From positions 1-64,000 of the forward strand of contig CAVRJE010000011.1 of NCBI GenBank assembly GCA_963721365.1: 64,000 bases of DNA, read 5' to 3'. Positions 28,459 to 36,506 of this stretch are shown here, piece after piece (positions within the stretch are counted from its first letter, which is position 1; every line of letters begins with the position of its first letter). This stretch comes from CAIQPS01 sp963721365. Lineage in GTDB: Bacteria > Actinomycetota > Thermoleophilia > RBG-16-64-13. The position numbers and the translations under genes are program-made. The notes below the pieces were generated by a model. The model saw only the letters and a program-made list of their open reading frames with translations, made no database searches and was not told the origin of the DNA.

Positions 28459-28462
28459 GGCG

Positions 28463-29794
28463 TCAGCTGGTCTGCCATTGGAACAGGTGGAGCACCCCGT
28501 CGATGACGAACGCCACCCGGTGTGCGGACGTCGCGATGGGCGCCAGGAACCAGGGTGGCGAGCCAGGGTCCTTCAGAAGCACCTGCTCGTACGAGCCGGT
28601 AAGGCCTCGAGCCACGATCGCCCAGGTGGTGCCGTCGCCCGCGGGAGTCGGCTGGAAGTAAGCGATGTAGGTGGGGGCGGCGGTGGCAAAGTCGCCCGCG
28701 GGATCGATCTGCTGCGTCTGCCCGCTGGCGAACTCCGCGACCTCGATCCCGTTCCTGGTGAAGGTCACCCGGTTATTGTCGAGCGAAGGCCGCCAGGCCT
28801 CGCTGTCGATGAGCCAGGGCTGCATCTCGCCCAGATCCATCATGTAGCTCCCCGCGTCAAGGGCTCCCGCGGCGCTGTGCTGCTCCCAGGCCAGGAACGG
28901 ACCTGAAAGGCTGTACGTCCAGGTCGAGTCGCCGATGACCGACGCTATTGCCGACTCGACCAGCGCCCCGGCTGCGCCGGTCGGCTGGCCGTGCTCGTCC
29001 ACGGTCGCGCCCTTGATGGCGATGTCCCAGTACTCGTCCGGGCTGGCGGCCCAGGGCCCGCCCTCGGTCCAGGTGATTATCGACCCGGATACCTGGGGAT
29101 ACGCGACGCCGGTGCCCGACGCCACCTCGATCTTGGGACCGTCAGGGAGCAGGTAGGCGTAGATATGGGCCTCGGTCACGTTGTTGTCGGCGTCGTGGTT
29201 GGCCTCTCTCCAGACCGCCAGAAGGCCGTCGATGTCGACCGAGCCGGCGGTCTGCGCGTCCGTCGGCAGTTGGACGGTCTGGCCGGAATCGAAGGTGTAG
29301 GCGAATACCTGGTTTCCGGCAGGGCTGGATGTCTGAAAGAGGAGGGCGTCGTCGGACACGGCTACCTCGTTGACGGCCTGGTCCAGCCCGGAGATGTTCG
29401 TCTCGGCCCAAGCGCCGGCCGAATCGCCCGGTATGGCGCCGCCGGGCTCGCTGCTGGTGGTAGAGGTGGGCGCGGCAGTCGTCTCGGTCGTCGGCGCGGC
29501 GGAGGTCGTCGTCTGCTCGCTGGTCGGCGGTGTGGTGGCGAGTGTGGTGCTGGAGGCGGCGATCGTCTCGGTGGTGGTGTCGTTCGCCCGCAGGAAGATC
29601 AGCGGCAAGGCGATGGCGAGCGCGATAACGACGATGCCGATGGCGGCAAGTGCTATCCAGATGCCGCGACCGCCCGATCTCCCGCCGGCGGGTGGTGGAG
29701 GAGCGACCGGCCCCTTCCCCGGGGTGGAAGCGCCACATTCCTTACAGAAACGGGCGTCATCGGGTAGCTGGCTTCCGCAGTTCGAGCAGTACAT
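28463..29794 (-). CDS. Zinc-ribbon, single-TM, beta-propeller-like secreted-domain protein
   Basis: 443 residues from ATG at 29794, with GGGGGTGAG as ribosome-binding site. It opens with a C-x2-C...C-x2-C zinc ribbon (CSNCGSQLPDDARFCKECG), then a proline linker, one membrane helix (IWIALAAIGIVVIALAIALP), and a Thr/Ser-rich linker (TTLATTPPTSEQTTTSAAPT). The remaining 280 residues show repeated W/F-containing strands (GLLAVWREA, SIITWTEGG, PFLAWEQHS, NRVTFTRNG, YIAYFQP) like a TolB or beta-propeller fold. The layout implies a cytoplasmic zinc ribbon with an extracytoplasmic propeller. It is convergent with ridA (4-bp gap) and divergent from the TauE gene. Confidence 0.75.
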   Translation of the reverse strand: MYCSNCGSQLPDDARFCKECGASTPGKGPVAPPPPAGGRSGGRGIWIALAAIGIVVIALAIALPLIFLRANDTTTETIAASSTTLATTPPTSEQTTTSAAPTTETTAAPTSTTSSEPGGAIPGDSAGAWAETNISGLDQAVNEVAVSDDALLFQTSSPAGNQVFAYTFDSGQTVQLPTDAQTAGSVDIDGLLAVWREANHDADNNVTEAHIYAYLLPDGPKIEVASGTGVAYPQVSGSIITWTEGGPWAASPDEYWDIAIKGATVDEHGQPTGAAGALVESAIASVIGDSTWTYSLSGPFLAWEQHSAAGALDAGSYMMDLGEMQPWLIDSEAWRPSLDNNRVTFTRNGIEVAEFASGQTQQIDPAGDFATAAPTYIAYFQPTPAGDGTTWAIVARGLTGSYEQVLLKDPGSPPWFLAPIATSAHRVAFVIDGVLHLFQWQTS

Positions 29795-29933
29795 CCACTC
29801 ACCCCCTGAACGTTCCTGGTCCGTACGCTTGCCGGCCGGTGCAAGACCCCTACAGCGTACCGCTAATACGCCCGGGGAAGGAAGCCGGGGGCCTGGCCCG
29901 CGAGGTTCTGGGGCGCTGTGATAGCCTCTCCTC

Positions 29934-30764
29934 ATGACGCATATCATCCTTCTGGCCATCGTCGGCTTCGTCGGGGGTGCGTTCGGGTCGATGGTCGGCC
30001 TGGGCGGGGGTGTGTTCATCATCCCGGCTCTGACGCTGTTCCTGGACGTGCCCATACATGCCGCCATCTCGGCCAGCCTCGTCGCCGTCGTCGCCACCTC
30101 CACCGCGGGTTCCATCGCATACGTACGGCAGGAACTCACCAACTTCCGGCTCGCCGTGAGCCTGGAGACCGCTCTGACGGTGGGAGCGCTCACCGGGGGC
30201 TTCGTGGGCGCGATGCTCAACAGGGAGGTGCTCAGCGCGGTCTTCGGCGGGGTCATGATCGCGGTCTCGGTCTACATGGCGACGAGTCGCAAGGCAGCGC
30301 CCGCCACCCCCGAGGAGGGGGCGGACCTGGGCCGTCTCGGCGCAGGCTACTACGATAGCCGGGCCGGCCATCCGGTCAGATACCGGGTCCACCGGTTGCC
30401 CATCGGTCTGGTGACCGGCCTCGTCGCGGGCAACGTCTCAGGGCTTCTGGGTGTGGGCGGCGGCTTCCTGACCGTGCCGACGATGCGGCTGGTGATGGGA
30501 GTGCCGATGCGGGCGGCCGTCGCGACCAGCAGCCTCATGCTCGGGGTCACGGCATGCGCCGGCGCGATCGTCTACTTCGCGCGCGGGCTGGTCGATCCCA
30601 CTGTCGCCGTGCCGGTGGTGCTCGGAGTGACGGCGGGCGCCCTTCTTGGGTCGCGTCTGGCGCTGAGGGTCAGATCGTCGGTACTGGCCATCGTCCTCTC
30701 CATAGTGCTGTTCGCGCTCTCGGTACAGATGATCCTGTCGGCCGCGGGGATCAGGCTGCGGTGA
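29934..30764 (+). CDS. Sulfite exporter TauE/SafE-family membrane protein
   Basis: An intact 276-residue integral membrane protein with two homologous halves, each containing a GLGGG or GVGGG turn: SMVGLGGGVFIIPALTLF near residue 22 and GLLGVGGGFLTVPTMRLVMG near residue 165. These and about seven to eight hydrophobic segments define the TauE/SafE family, which moves organosulfur compounds or sulfite-like anions across the membrane. It overlaps the DUF1634 gene by 4 bases, a common pairing. The 139-bp gap to the divergent zinc-ribbon gene probably holds both promoters, but no clear boxes stand out. Confidence 0.85.
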   Translation: MTHIILLAIVGFVGGAFGSMVGLGGGVFIIPALTLFLDVPIHAAISASLVAVVATSTAGSIAYVRQELTNFRLAVSLETALTVGALTGGFVGAMLNREVLSAVFGGVMIAVSVYMATSRKAAPATPEEGADLGRLGAGYYDSRAGHPVRYRVHRLPIGLVTGLVAGNVSGLLGVGGGFLTVPTMRLVMGVPMRAAVATSSLMLGVTACAGAIVYFARGLVDPTVAVPVVLGVTAGALLGSRLALRVRSSVLAIVLSIVLFALSVQMILSAAGIRLR

Positions 30765-31141
30765 GACCCACGCCGCAAGAGACGAGGGTCGGAGCGCCGG
30801 CCGATCCCCGGGTGGCCCGCGCGGTGTCCCGCCTGCTGCTGACGGGTCTGCTCGTCGCGATAGGGCTTATGCTCACCGGAGCCATTCTCGCCGCTGTCCG
30901 CGGTGCCGGGTCCGTGCAGGACTTGAGTTCCATCACCCGGCTGCCTCACCTCCTCGGTTCGCTCGACGCGGCCGGCTTCATCGATCTGGGGTTGCTGGTG
31001 CTGCTGGCTACTCCCGCCGCGCGGGTGGTCGCCCTCCTCATCGTGTTCGCGGCGCGGCGCCAATGGTTGTTCGCGGGGGTGAGCTTCGCGGTCATAGTCA
31101 TCCTTGCCTTCAGCGCGTTCCTGGGCCTGACCCTGGCGTAG
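30761..31141 (+). CDS. DUF1634 membrane protein
   Basis: 126 residues from GTG at 30761, whose last bases overlap the TauE stop (GTGA). Three hydrophobic segments are visible (LLLTGLLVAIGLMLTGAIL, FIDLGLLVLLATPAARVVAL, FAGVSFAVIVILAFSAFLGL). The GLLVLLATPAARV block with a central conserved proline is the signature of DUF1634. Members are regularly found directly after TauE-type permeases and are thought to form part of the same transporter, but this has not been established to my knowledge. No soluble domain is present. Confidence 0.8.
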   Translation: MRPTPQETRVGAPADPRVARAVSRLLLTGLLVAIGLMLTGAILAAVRGAGSVQDLSSITRLPHLLGSLDAAGFIDLGLLVLLATPAARVVALLIVFAARRQWLFAGVSFAVIVILAFSAFLGLTLA

Positions 31142-31204
31142 ATCTGCCTGGCCTGGATCCGCTCGGCGTGGCCGGTTCGCTTCCCTTCGGCTAGAATCCC
31201 CACG

Positions 31205-32215
31205 ATGTCTTTCTTCCTCCTCATAGTCGCCTTCGCCGTGATCCTGGCCGGCTGCGAGTTGTTCGTGAACGGCATCGAATGGTTCGGGCGGAAGCTGAAC
31301 CTGGGCGAAGGAGCCGTGGGCAGCGTGCTCGCGGCAGTCGGGCACGGCGCTTCCGGAGACCATCATCCCGCTCATCGCGATCTTGATCACCGGCGGAGAG
31401 GGCGGCGACGCGATCGGCATCGGGGCCATCCTCGGCGCCCCCTTCATGCTCTCCACCCTGGCCATCTTCGTCTGCGGCGTCTCGGTGCTCATCTTCTCCT
31501 GGAGGAAGAGGCGGACGATCAAGATCAGCTTCAACCGGGAGATCATGCGCCGGGACCTGGGCTTCTTTCTCGTGGCCTATACCATTGCCGTGGCCGTGGG
31601 CGTCTTCGACATCGGCCGGTTCCGCTGGGCGGTGGCCGTCCTCCTGATCATCGGCTACGGGGTGTACGTGCGGCGCACCATGAGGAGCGAGGGCGACCTG
31701 CAGGGAGAATGCCGGGCCCTCTACTTCCACCGCACGGCCGAGTCTCCGGACTTGCCGCAGGGTGATCCTCCAGCTCATCGTGGCGCTCGCCGCCATCATC
31801 TTCGGGGCCGATCTGTTCGTGCAGCGAGCTGACCGCCGTCTCGGTGGCAGCGGGCGTGCCCACCCTGGTGATCTCTCTGCTCATCACTCCCGTGGCCACG
31901 GAACTTCCGGAGAAGTTCAACAGCGTCATGTGGATGCGGCAGAAGAAGGACACACTGGCTCTCGGGAACATCACCGGCGCCATGGTCTTCCAGAGCACGT
32001 TCCCTGTCGCGATCGGGCTGGCCTTCACCGATTGGCGTCTCTACGGCGCCGAACAGTGGTATGCGATGGTGGCCGCCGGCCTCGCCTTGCTGTCGGGAGC
32101 CATCCTTTACGGCCAACTGCGTTTCACCAAGAGAGGGTTCGGGGTGGGGTCGCTTCTCTTTGGGGGGGTGCTCTACGCCGCCTTCTTGGGCGTGACGCTC
32201 TGGGCGATCCTGTAG
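31205..32215 (+). CDS. Sodium/calcium exchanger (CaCA) family protein (frameshifted)
   Basis: About 336 residues in two alpha-repeat halves. The first half starts MSFFLLIVAFAVILAGCELF and, after an extra G near 31348, carries the alpha-1 repeat TALPETIIPL. The second half after indels near 31770 and 31830 has the alpha-2 repeat AGVPTLVISLLITPVATELPE. Such proteins exchange Ca2+ or other cations for Na+ or H+ across the membrane. The acidic residues of both repeats (PET and PE) needed for cation binding are present, so the protein is expected to be functional once the indels are corrected. It is followed by the convergent HAD gene. The exact ion is not decidable. Confidence 0.8.
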
Positions 32216-32268
32216 CACCCTTCAGCGCGGCGCGCCGCTCGGTCGGCGGCGCGCGCGCGAACGACCGG

Positions 32269-33131
32269 TCAGTCTCCTACGAGCCCCGGATTGGGGACGC
32301 TCACCTGGGCGCCGCGACGCCCAAGGACCCACTGCTCCAGCGCCTCGGCCACGCCATCGCGAAGATTGGACGACGTGATCACGTCGGCCGCCGCTTTGGC
32401 GCCGGGCGTCGCGTTGCCCATGGCCACGCCGACCCCGGCCCACTGCAGCAGGGCCGCGTCGCTGTCGTGGTCCCCGATGGCCATCACCTGTTCCGCCGGT
32501 ATCTGCATCAGGCGGGCCAGTTGCTGCGCCATCGCGGCTTTCGAGGCGTCTATGGAGGTGAAGTCGAGGATGCCGGGGACGTTCTCGTACACGCTCGCCC
32601 TGCCCACGAAGGTGCGCTGAAGCGTCAACTGGGCGATCGCCGCCGCCCTGGTCGCCCAGGTCGCGCAGATCGATGAAGACCTTGTCGATCGGCTCGCCGG
32701 CCTTGATCACCTCGTCGATACGGCCCACCTCGTGCGGCTCGGACACCTCGTAGTTGAGGATCCCGTCGCGAACCAGGTCCACCGGCCGGTCCGTGAACCA
32801 CTCGTCGTCGCTCTCCACGTTGGCCACGGCGCCCAGGTCGCGGCCGGCAACGACTATCTCGGCGGCCAGCGCCGCCGGGAGCGACACGCGTGAGGATCCG
32901 GCACCGGCCTGGACGTTCCACAGAAGTGCCCCGTCGCAGGCGATCATCGGGCGTCATCAGGCCGAGCTGCTGGTAGAAGGGGCGCATGGCCCGAGGAGGC
33001 CGGGACGAGACCAGGACCACCTCCACCCCGCCCTCGCGGACGTTGCCGATCGTGCGCTTGACCCGCTCCGAGATGTGCCGCGGCCCCGAGGCGAGCGTGC
33101 CGTTGAGGTCGATGAACACCAGGCGCATCAT
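32269..33131 (-). CDS. HAD-superfamily (Cof-type) hydrolase-like domain, second Asp replaced by Asn (frameshifted)
   Basis: About 286 residues. The first HAD motif reads FIDLNGT: the nucleophile Asp is kept, but the second Asp of the usual DxD is Asn (codon AAC). Motif II is VVLVSSRP, and the last motif is GDHDSDAALL, followed by GVGVAMGNA. Indels near 32948 and 32645 break the frame. Upstream it is in frame with the FadR-type regulator, with no stop between them, so the two may be one polypeptide. Cof-type members hydrolyse sugar or nucleotide phosphates; loss of the acid/base Asp would be expected to weaken or abolish this. Alternative: a separate gene starting at the ATG at 33131. Confidence 0.7.
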
Positions 33132-33890
33132 GCGGCCCGTCCCCGCCAGTTGGGCGAGCCCGCGGGCTACGTAGTCCAGATGTTGGCGCATCGCCTGACG
33201 GGCCTTCTGCTCGTCGCCGGCCCGGATAGCTCCGCGGATCGCCTCGTGCTGCTGATGGAGAGCGATCCCGCCGCCCGGCTCGGCGTAGTAGGCGTTCAGG
33301 ATGGCCTCCATATGATCGTGGAGGAGCGCCACCGGCTCGCCGATGACCCGCTCGAACAACGGGTTGTGCGTCGCCTGCGCGATCGCGGCGTGGAACGCCA
33401 CGTCGTCGTCGGAGGACAGCAGCTTGCTGGGGCCCGCGGCGAGGATCGACAGGCGGTGCAGGTCCTCGATGGTCGCCCTCCGGGCAGCAAGTCCCGCCGC
33501 CTCGATCTCCACCGCGCTCCGGATCTCCATGAGCTCCGCAATGCGCTCGGCGCCGGCTCCCAGAAGAGGAGCGAGCGGAGTGGTGAAGCTCGGTGAGGGC
33601 AGGTTGGCGACGTTGGTCCCCTGAGCGCCGCGGCCCACGACGAGAAGTCCCTGCGCTTTGAGCTCCCGTAGCGCTTCTCGCACCGCCGGCCGGCCGACGC
33701 CCAGGCGGCTGGCGAGCTCGCGCTCGGATGGTATGCGGTCGCCGGCCTTGTATTCGCCTGAGTTGATGAGCTGGCGGAGTTGCTCGGCGATCTGATCGGT
33801 GATGGTCCTCGGGACGACCGGCTTCAGAAGCGGCCCCCGCTTTTTGCCGCCGCCTTCCTGATCAGAATACGCGTCGTCCGTCATAGGCAT
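33132..33890 (-). CDS. FadR-subfamily GntR transcriptional regulator
   Basis: The winged-helix start TITDQIAEQLRQLINSGEYKAGDRIPSEREL, followed by ASRLGVGRPAVREALRELKAQG, is textbook GntR. The all-helical effector domain is FadR type (RIAELMEIRSAVEIEAAGLA, FHAAIAQATHNPLF, HEAIRGAIRAGDEQKARQAM, HLDYVARGLAQL). The usual metal-binding Asp and His residues of FCD domains are present in part (the H in FHAAIA and in HQQHEAI). No stop separates it from the HAD domain that follows in the same frame. A perfect palindrome overlaps the start codon at 33890; a second start lies at 33884. Divergent neighbours are few, so autoregulation is the simplest prediction. Confidence 0.8.
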
Positions 33891-33907
33891 GATGGTAACA
33901 CCATCAT
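33889..33907. promoter_or_regulatory. 19-bp palindromic FadR/GntR-type operator
   Basis: ATGATGGT-AAC-ACCATCAT is a perfect inverted repeat with 8-bp arms and a 3-base centre. It contains the TGGTnnnACCA core reported for FadR-subfamily regulators. It lies on the start codon of the FadR gene (33890), which points to autoregulation. No strong ribosome-binding site is visible, so the mRNA may be leaderless. Confidence 0.75.
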
Positions 33908-33931
33908 CCTGACGCAAGCGCGAAGGGCCTG

Positions 33932-34735
33932 CTAGCTCCCGGCGCTGTCCGCCTTCGCGAGCGCAGGCTCGGACTCGGTCTCCGCCAACGCCGCCAGCTC
34001 GTGGCGCCGGATCTTGCGCTTCGACGCAAGCTTGGCCAACTGGATGCCGAACTCGTAGAGGATGATCAGGGGGACGAGCATGAGCATCATGCTGACCGGG
34101 TCTTGGCTCGGGGTAAGGACCATCGCGATGACCGCCATCACCAGGATGGCGTACTTGCGCCACTTGCGCATATTGATGTGGTTGACGAGCCCGGCCCAGG
34201 CGAGCAGCATCATGACGAGCGGTAACTCGAAGACCACGCCGAAGGCCAGGAGGAACATCGAGACGAAGCTGATGTACTTCTCTGCCTGCAGTAGCTGGTT
34301 GAACATGCCCCCACCGTAGCCGATCATGAAGCTGAGGCCGATCGGCAGCACGACGAAGTACCCGAACGTGATCCCCGCCAGGAACAGAAGGGTCGTGAGC
34401 GCCACGTAGGGGACCGTGCTCTTCTTCTCGTTCTCGTACAGGGCCGGCATGATGAAGGACCAGAACTGATAGAGGATGTACGGGAGGGCGCAGATAAGGC
34501 CCGCGTAGATGGATACCTTGAGGACCTGCATGAAGGCTTCTGTCACGCCCAGAGTGGTCAATTGGGTCACGCCGGTGTGCTCAAGTGGGCGCATGAGCAC
34601 CTTGAAGACCCAATCTTTCTCTATGAAAGCGGCGATCACGAACACCACGAGCACGATCGCGATGTAGGTGAACCGCTTGCGCAACTCGCCGAGATGCCCC
34701 ATCAGGGGCATCGTCCTGGTTGGATCTTTGCTCAC
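33932..34735 (-). CDS. tatC: Sec-independent protein translocase TatC
   Basis: An intact 267-residue protein starting at GTG with the conserved N-terminus MPLMGHLGELRKRFTYIAIV. The family's six membrane segments follow. The FVVLPIGLSFMIGYGG and LPLVMMLLAWAGLV stretches, and the VLTPSQDPVSMMLMLVPLIILYEFGI block, correspond to the conserved TM3-TM6 region of TatC. It forms the receptor complex of the twin-arginine export pathway. No tatA or tatB gene is seen in the window. It is divergent from the nuo operon. The C-terminal tail is Glu/Ala-rich and cytoplasmic. Confidence 0.95.
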   Translation of the reverse strand: MSKDPTRTMPLMGHLGELRKRFTYIAIVLVVFVIAAFIEKDWVFKVLMRPLEHTGVTQLTTLGVTEAFMQVLKVSIYAGLICALPYILYQFWSFIMPALYENEKKSTVPYVALTTLLFLAGITFGYFVVLPIGLSFMIGYGGGMFNQLLQAEKYISFVSMFLLAFGVVFELPLVMMLLAWAGLVNHINMRKWRKYAILVMAVIAMVLTPSQDPVSMMLMLVPLIILYEFGIQLAKLASKRKIRRHELAALAETESEPALAKADSAGS

Positions 34736-34853
34736 GGGATCCTCAGCTTACGAAACCGCTCTACTCAAGAAATCTGATCCTCCAGGATCGTGTGGGGGAG
34801 AGTATAGCCCACACCCGGCGGCGCTATCCATCTACAGCCTCCCCTCACCGGGT

Positions 34854-34887
34854 TTGCAGGTTCAGCGGCAATTTGTTATGTTGCCGC
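34854..34887 (+). promoter_or_regulatory. Candidate nuo operon promoter with overlapping dyad
   Basis: TTGCAG (34854-34859) and TATGTT (34877-34882) are separated by 17 bases, about 67 bp upstream of the nuoA start. The dyad GCGGCAA (34865-34871) / TTGCCGC (34881-34887), with a 9-base centre, spans the spacer and -10 box, which would suit a repressor site. It does not match the Rex motif I know. Visual evidence only. Confidence 0.4.
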
Positions 34888-34948
34888 GTGCATGCAGCGC
34901 TGAGGGGGACCGGTTCGGGAGTTGTTGAGAGCCGGAAAAGGAGCTTGC

Positions 34949-35317
34949 TTGGTCAGTCCGACTATCGACCTCGTCATCCAGTTCGCCATCATGTTCGCCA
35001 TTGGCGCCGCGATGGCTATTCTGTTCGTCTTCATCTCCCACCTGCTCTCCCCCAAGAGCAGGAATCCCAACAAGGACCAGGCGTACGAATGCGGCGTGGT
35101 GCCGAAAGCCGACGCTCGGGCGCCTTTTAACGTCCACTACTATCTCGTGGCCGTGCTCTTTGTGCTGTTCGACCTCGAGGCCGTCTTCATCTATCCCTGG
35201 GCAGTGTCGCTGCGGTCGCTCGGCACCGGCGCCCTGGTCGAGATGTTCGTGTTCATAGCCATCCTTCTGGTCGGCTACTTCTACGCTTGGAAAAAGGGCG
35301 TGTTCGAATGGGAATGA
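34949..35317 (+). CDS. nuoA: NADH-quinone oxidoreductase subunit A
   Basis: 122 residues with three membrane helices. The signature segments NPNKDQAYECGVVPKADARAP and FNVHYYLVAVLFVLFDLEAVFIYPWAV are the conserved NuoA loop and second helix, including the ECG cysteine and the FDxE motif. TTG at 34949 is chosen because AAAAGGAG lies 6 bases before it; other TTGs further upstream have no such site. It is the first gene of an 11-gene Complex I operon and overlaps nuoB by ATGA. NuoA is part of the membrane arm next to the quinone site. Confidence 0.9.
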   Translation: MVSPTIDLVIQFAIMFAIGAAMAILFVFISHLLSPKSRNPNKDQAYECGVVPKADARAPFNVHYYLVAVLFVLFDLEAVFIYPWAVSLRSLGTGALVEMFVFIAILLVGYFYAWKKGVFEWE

Positions 35318-35976
35318 GCGAAGATCGCCCCTTCCTCACGGTCCGGGAAGGCCTTCTGCAAATGGCGCCCCAGGAGGCTGCACAGCCGGCCGGACACCTC
35401 TGGCTCCCCGCGGAGGAGGCGCTCGAGGGCGAGCCCATGGGCGGCCCGGTGCACTTTCCCGGTGGCATAGCGATGCCGGTACAGATGGAGCGCGTCCTTG
35501 GTTTCGGCCGCAGCTTCTCCTTTTGGCCTCTGCTGTTCGGGCTCGCCTGCTGCGCCATCGAGATGATGGCTATGGGCGGCTCGCGCTTCGACATGTCCCG
35601 GTTCGGGATGGAGGCCATGCGGGCCTCCCCGCGCCAAGCCGACGGCATGATCATCGCCGGCTGGTGCAGCATCAAGATGGCTCCCCGGGTGGTCCGCCTC
35701 TACGAGCAGATACCCGATCCCAAGTGGGTGCTGGCGATGGGCTCCTGCGCCATCTCGGGGAACATCTGGGATACGTACAACATCGTCCAGGGCATCGACA
35801 GCCTTATCCCGGTCGACGTCTACGTGCCCGGCTGCCCGCCCCGTCCCGAGGCGCTCTGGCAGGGGCTGGAGATGATCCGGGACCGCATCAAGCAGAGCCA
35901 CCACGCCTATGATGGCCTGCGGCGTATCCCCGCCCGCGATTTGCTCGCGGCGCAGGAGGCGGAGGAGAAAGCGTGA
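35314..35976 (+). CDS. nuoB: NADH-quinone oxidoreductase subunit B
   Basis: About 220 residues. The four cysteine ligands of cluster N2 are all present: the tandem pair in GLACCAIEMM, then MGSCAISGN, then PGCPPRPEAL. NuoB carries the last cluster before quinone, at the junction of peripheral and membrane arms. An N-terminal extension of about 55 residues (with LWLPAEEALEGEP) precedes the conserved part. The start at 35314 overlaps nuoA by ATGA; an in-frame ATG 6 bases earlier is possible. Fully intact. Confidence 0.95.
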   Translation: MSEDRPFLTVREGLLQMAPQEAAQPAGHLWLPAEEALEGEPMGGPVHFPGGIAMPVQMERVLGFGRSFSFWPLLFGLACCAIEMMAMGGSRFDMSRFGMEAMRASPRQADGMIIAGWCSIKMAPRVVRLYEQIPDPKWVLAMGSCAISGNIWDTYNIVQGIDSLIPVDVYVPGCPPRPEALWQGLEMIRDRIKQSHHAYDGLRRIPARDLLAAQEAEEKA

Positions 35977-36506
35977 CGTTGGGCGAGGACAGACTCCAGA
36001 CCCCACCCGCGTCGCTGCTTGCCGCGGCCGACGCGCTGGCCTCTACGTTCGGAGAGCGGATCCGCGAGCGGGTCGAGTTCCGGGGCGAGTTGACTCTCAG
36101 CGTCGATCCCGCCGCCTGGCTGGACATCCTCACCTTTTGCCGGGACGATGCGTCGGCGGCGTTCGACCAGCTGGACAGCCTGCTTGGTGACCATCTGCCC
36201 GAGCGGGCGGATGCGCCGCTCGCCGTTGTGGCCCATCTGCTCTCCCACGCTCACGGGCATCGCCTGCGGGTGAAGGCTGCCTTGACCGAAGGGCAGACGC
36301 TGCCGTCGGCGACCGGCCTGTGGCCGTCCGCGGGCTTTGACGAACGGGAGACCTGGGAGATGTTCGGCATCGTCTTCACGGGTCATCCCGACCTGCGCCG
36401 ACTCCTTACCACCGAAGACTTCGAAGGCTTCCCGTTGCGGAAGGACTTTCCGCTCCAAGGCACAGTCGGCGGGCGGGTGCGCACCGACCTGCGGGGCAAG
36501 ATCTGA
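35973..36506 (+). CDS. nuoC: NADH-quinone oxidoreductase subunit C
   Basis: 177 residues starting at GTG with GTGA overlap on nuoB. The conserved 30-kDa motif ERETWEMFGIVFTGHPDLRRLLTTEDFEGFPLRKDFPL is complete (only its key ends are quoted: ERETWEMFG and LRKDFPL). The N-terminal third is more variable, as usual for NuoC. It binds NuoD in the quinone-binding module at the base of the peripheral arm. Here C and D are separate genes, not fused as in E. coli. Its stop overlaps the ATG of nuoD by one base. Confidence 0.9.
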   Translation: MTLGEDRLQTPPASLLAAADALASTFGERIRERVEFRGELTLSVDPAAWLDILTFCRDDASAAFDQLDSLLGDHLPERADAPLAVVAHLLSHAHGHRLRVKAALTEGQTLPSATGLWPSAGFDERETWEMFGIVFTGHPDLRRLLTTEDFEGFPLRKDFPLQGTVGGRVRTDLRGKI

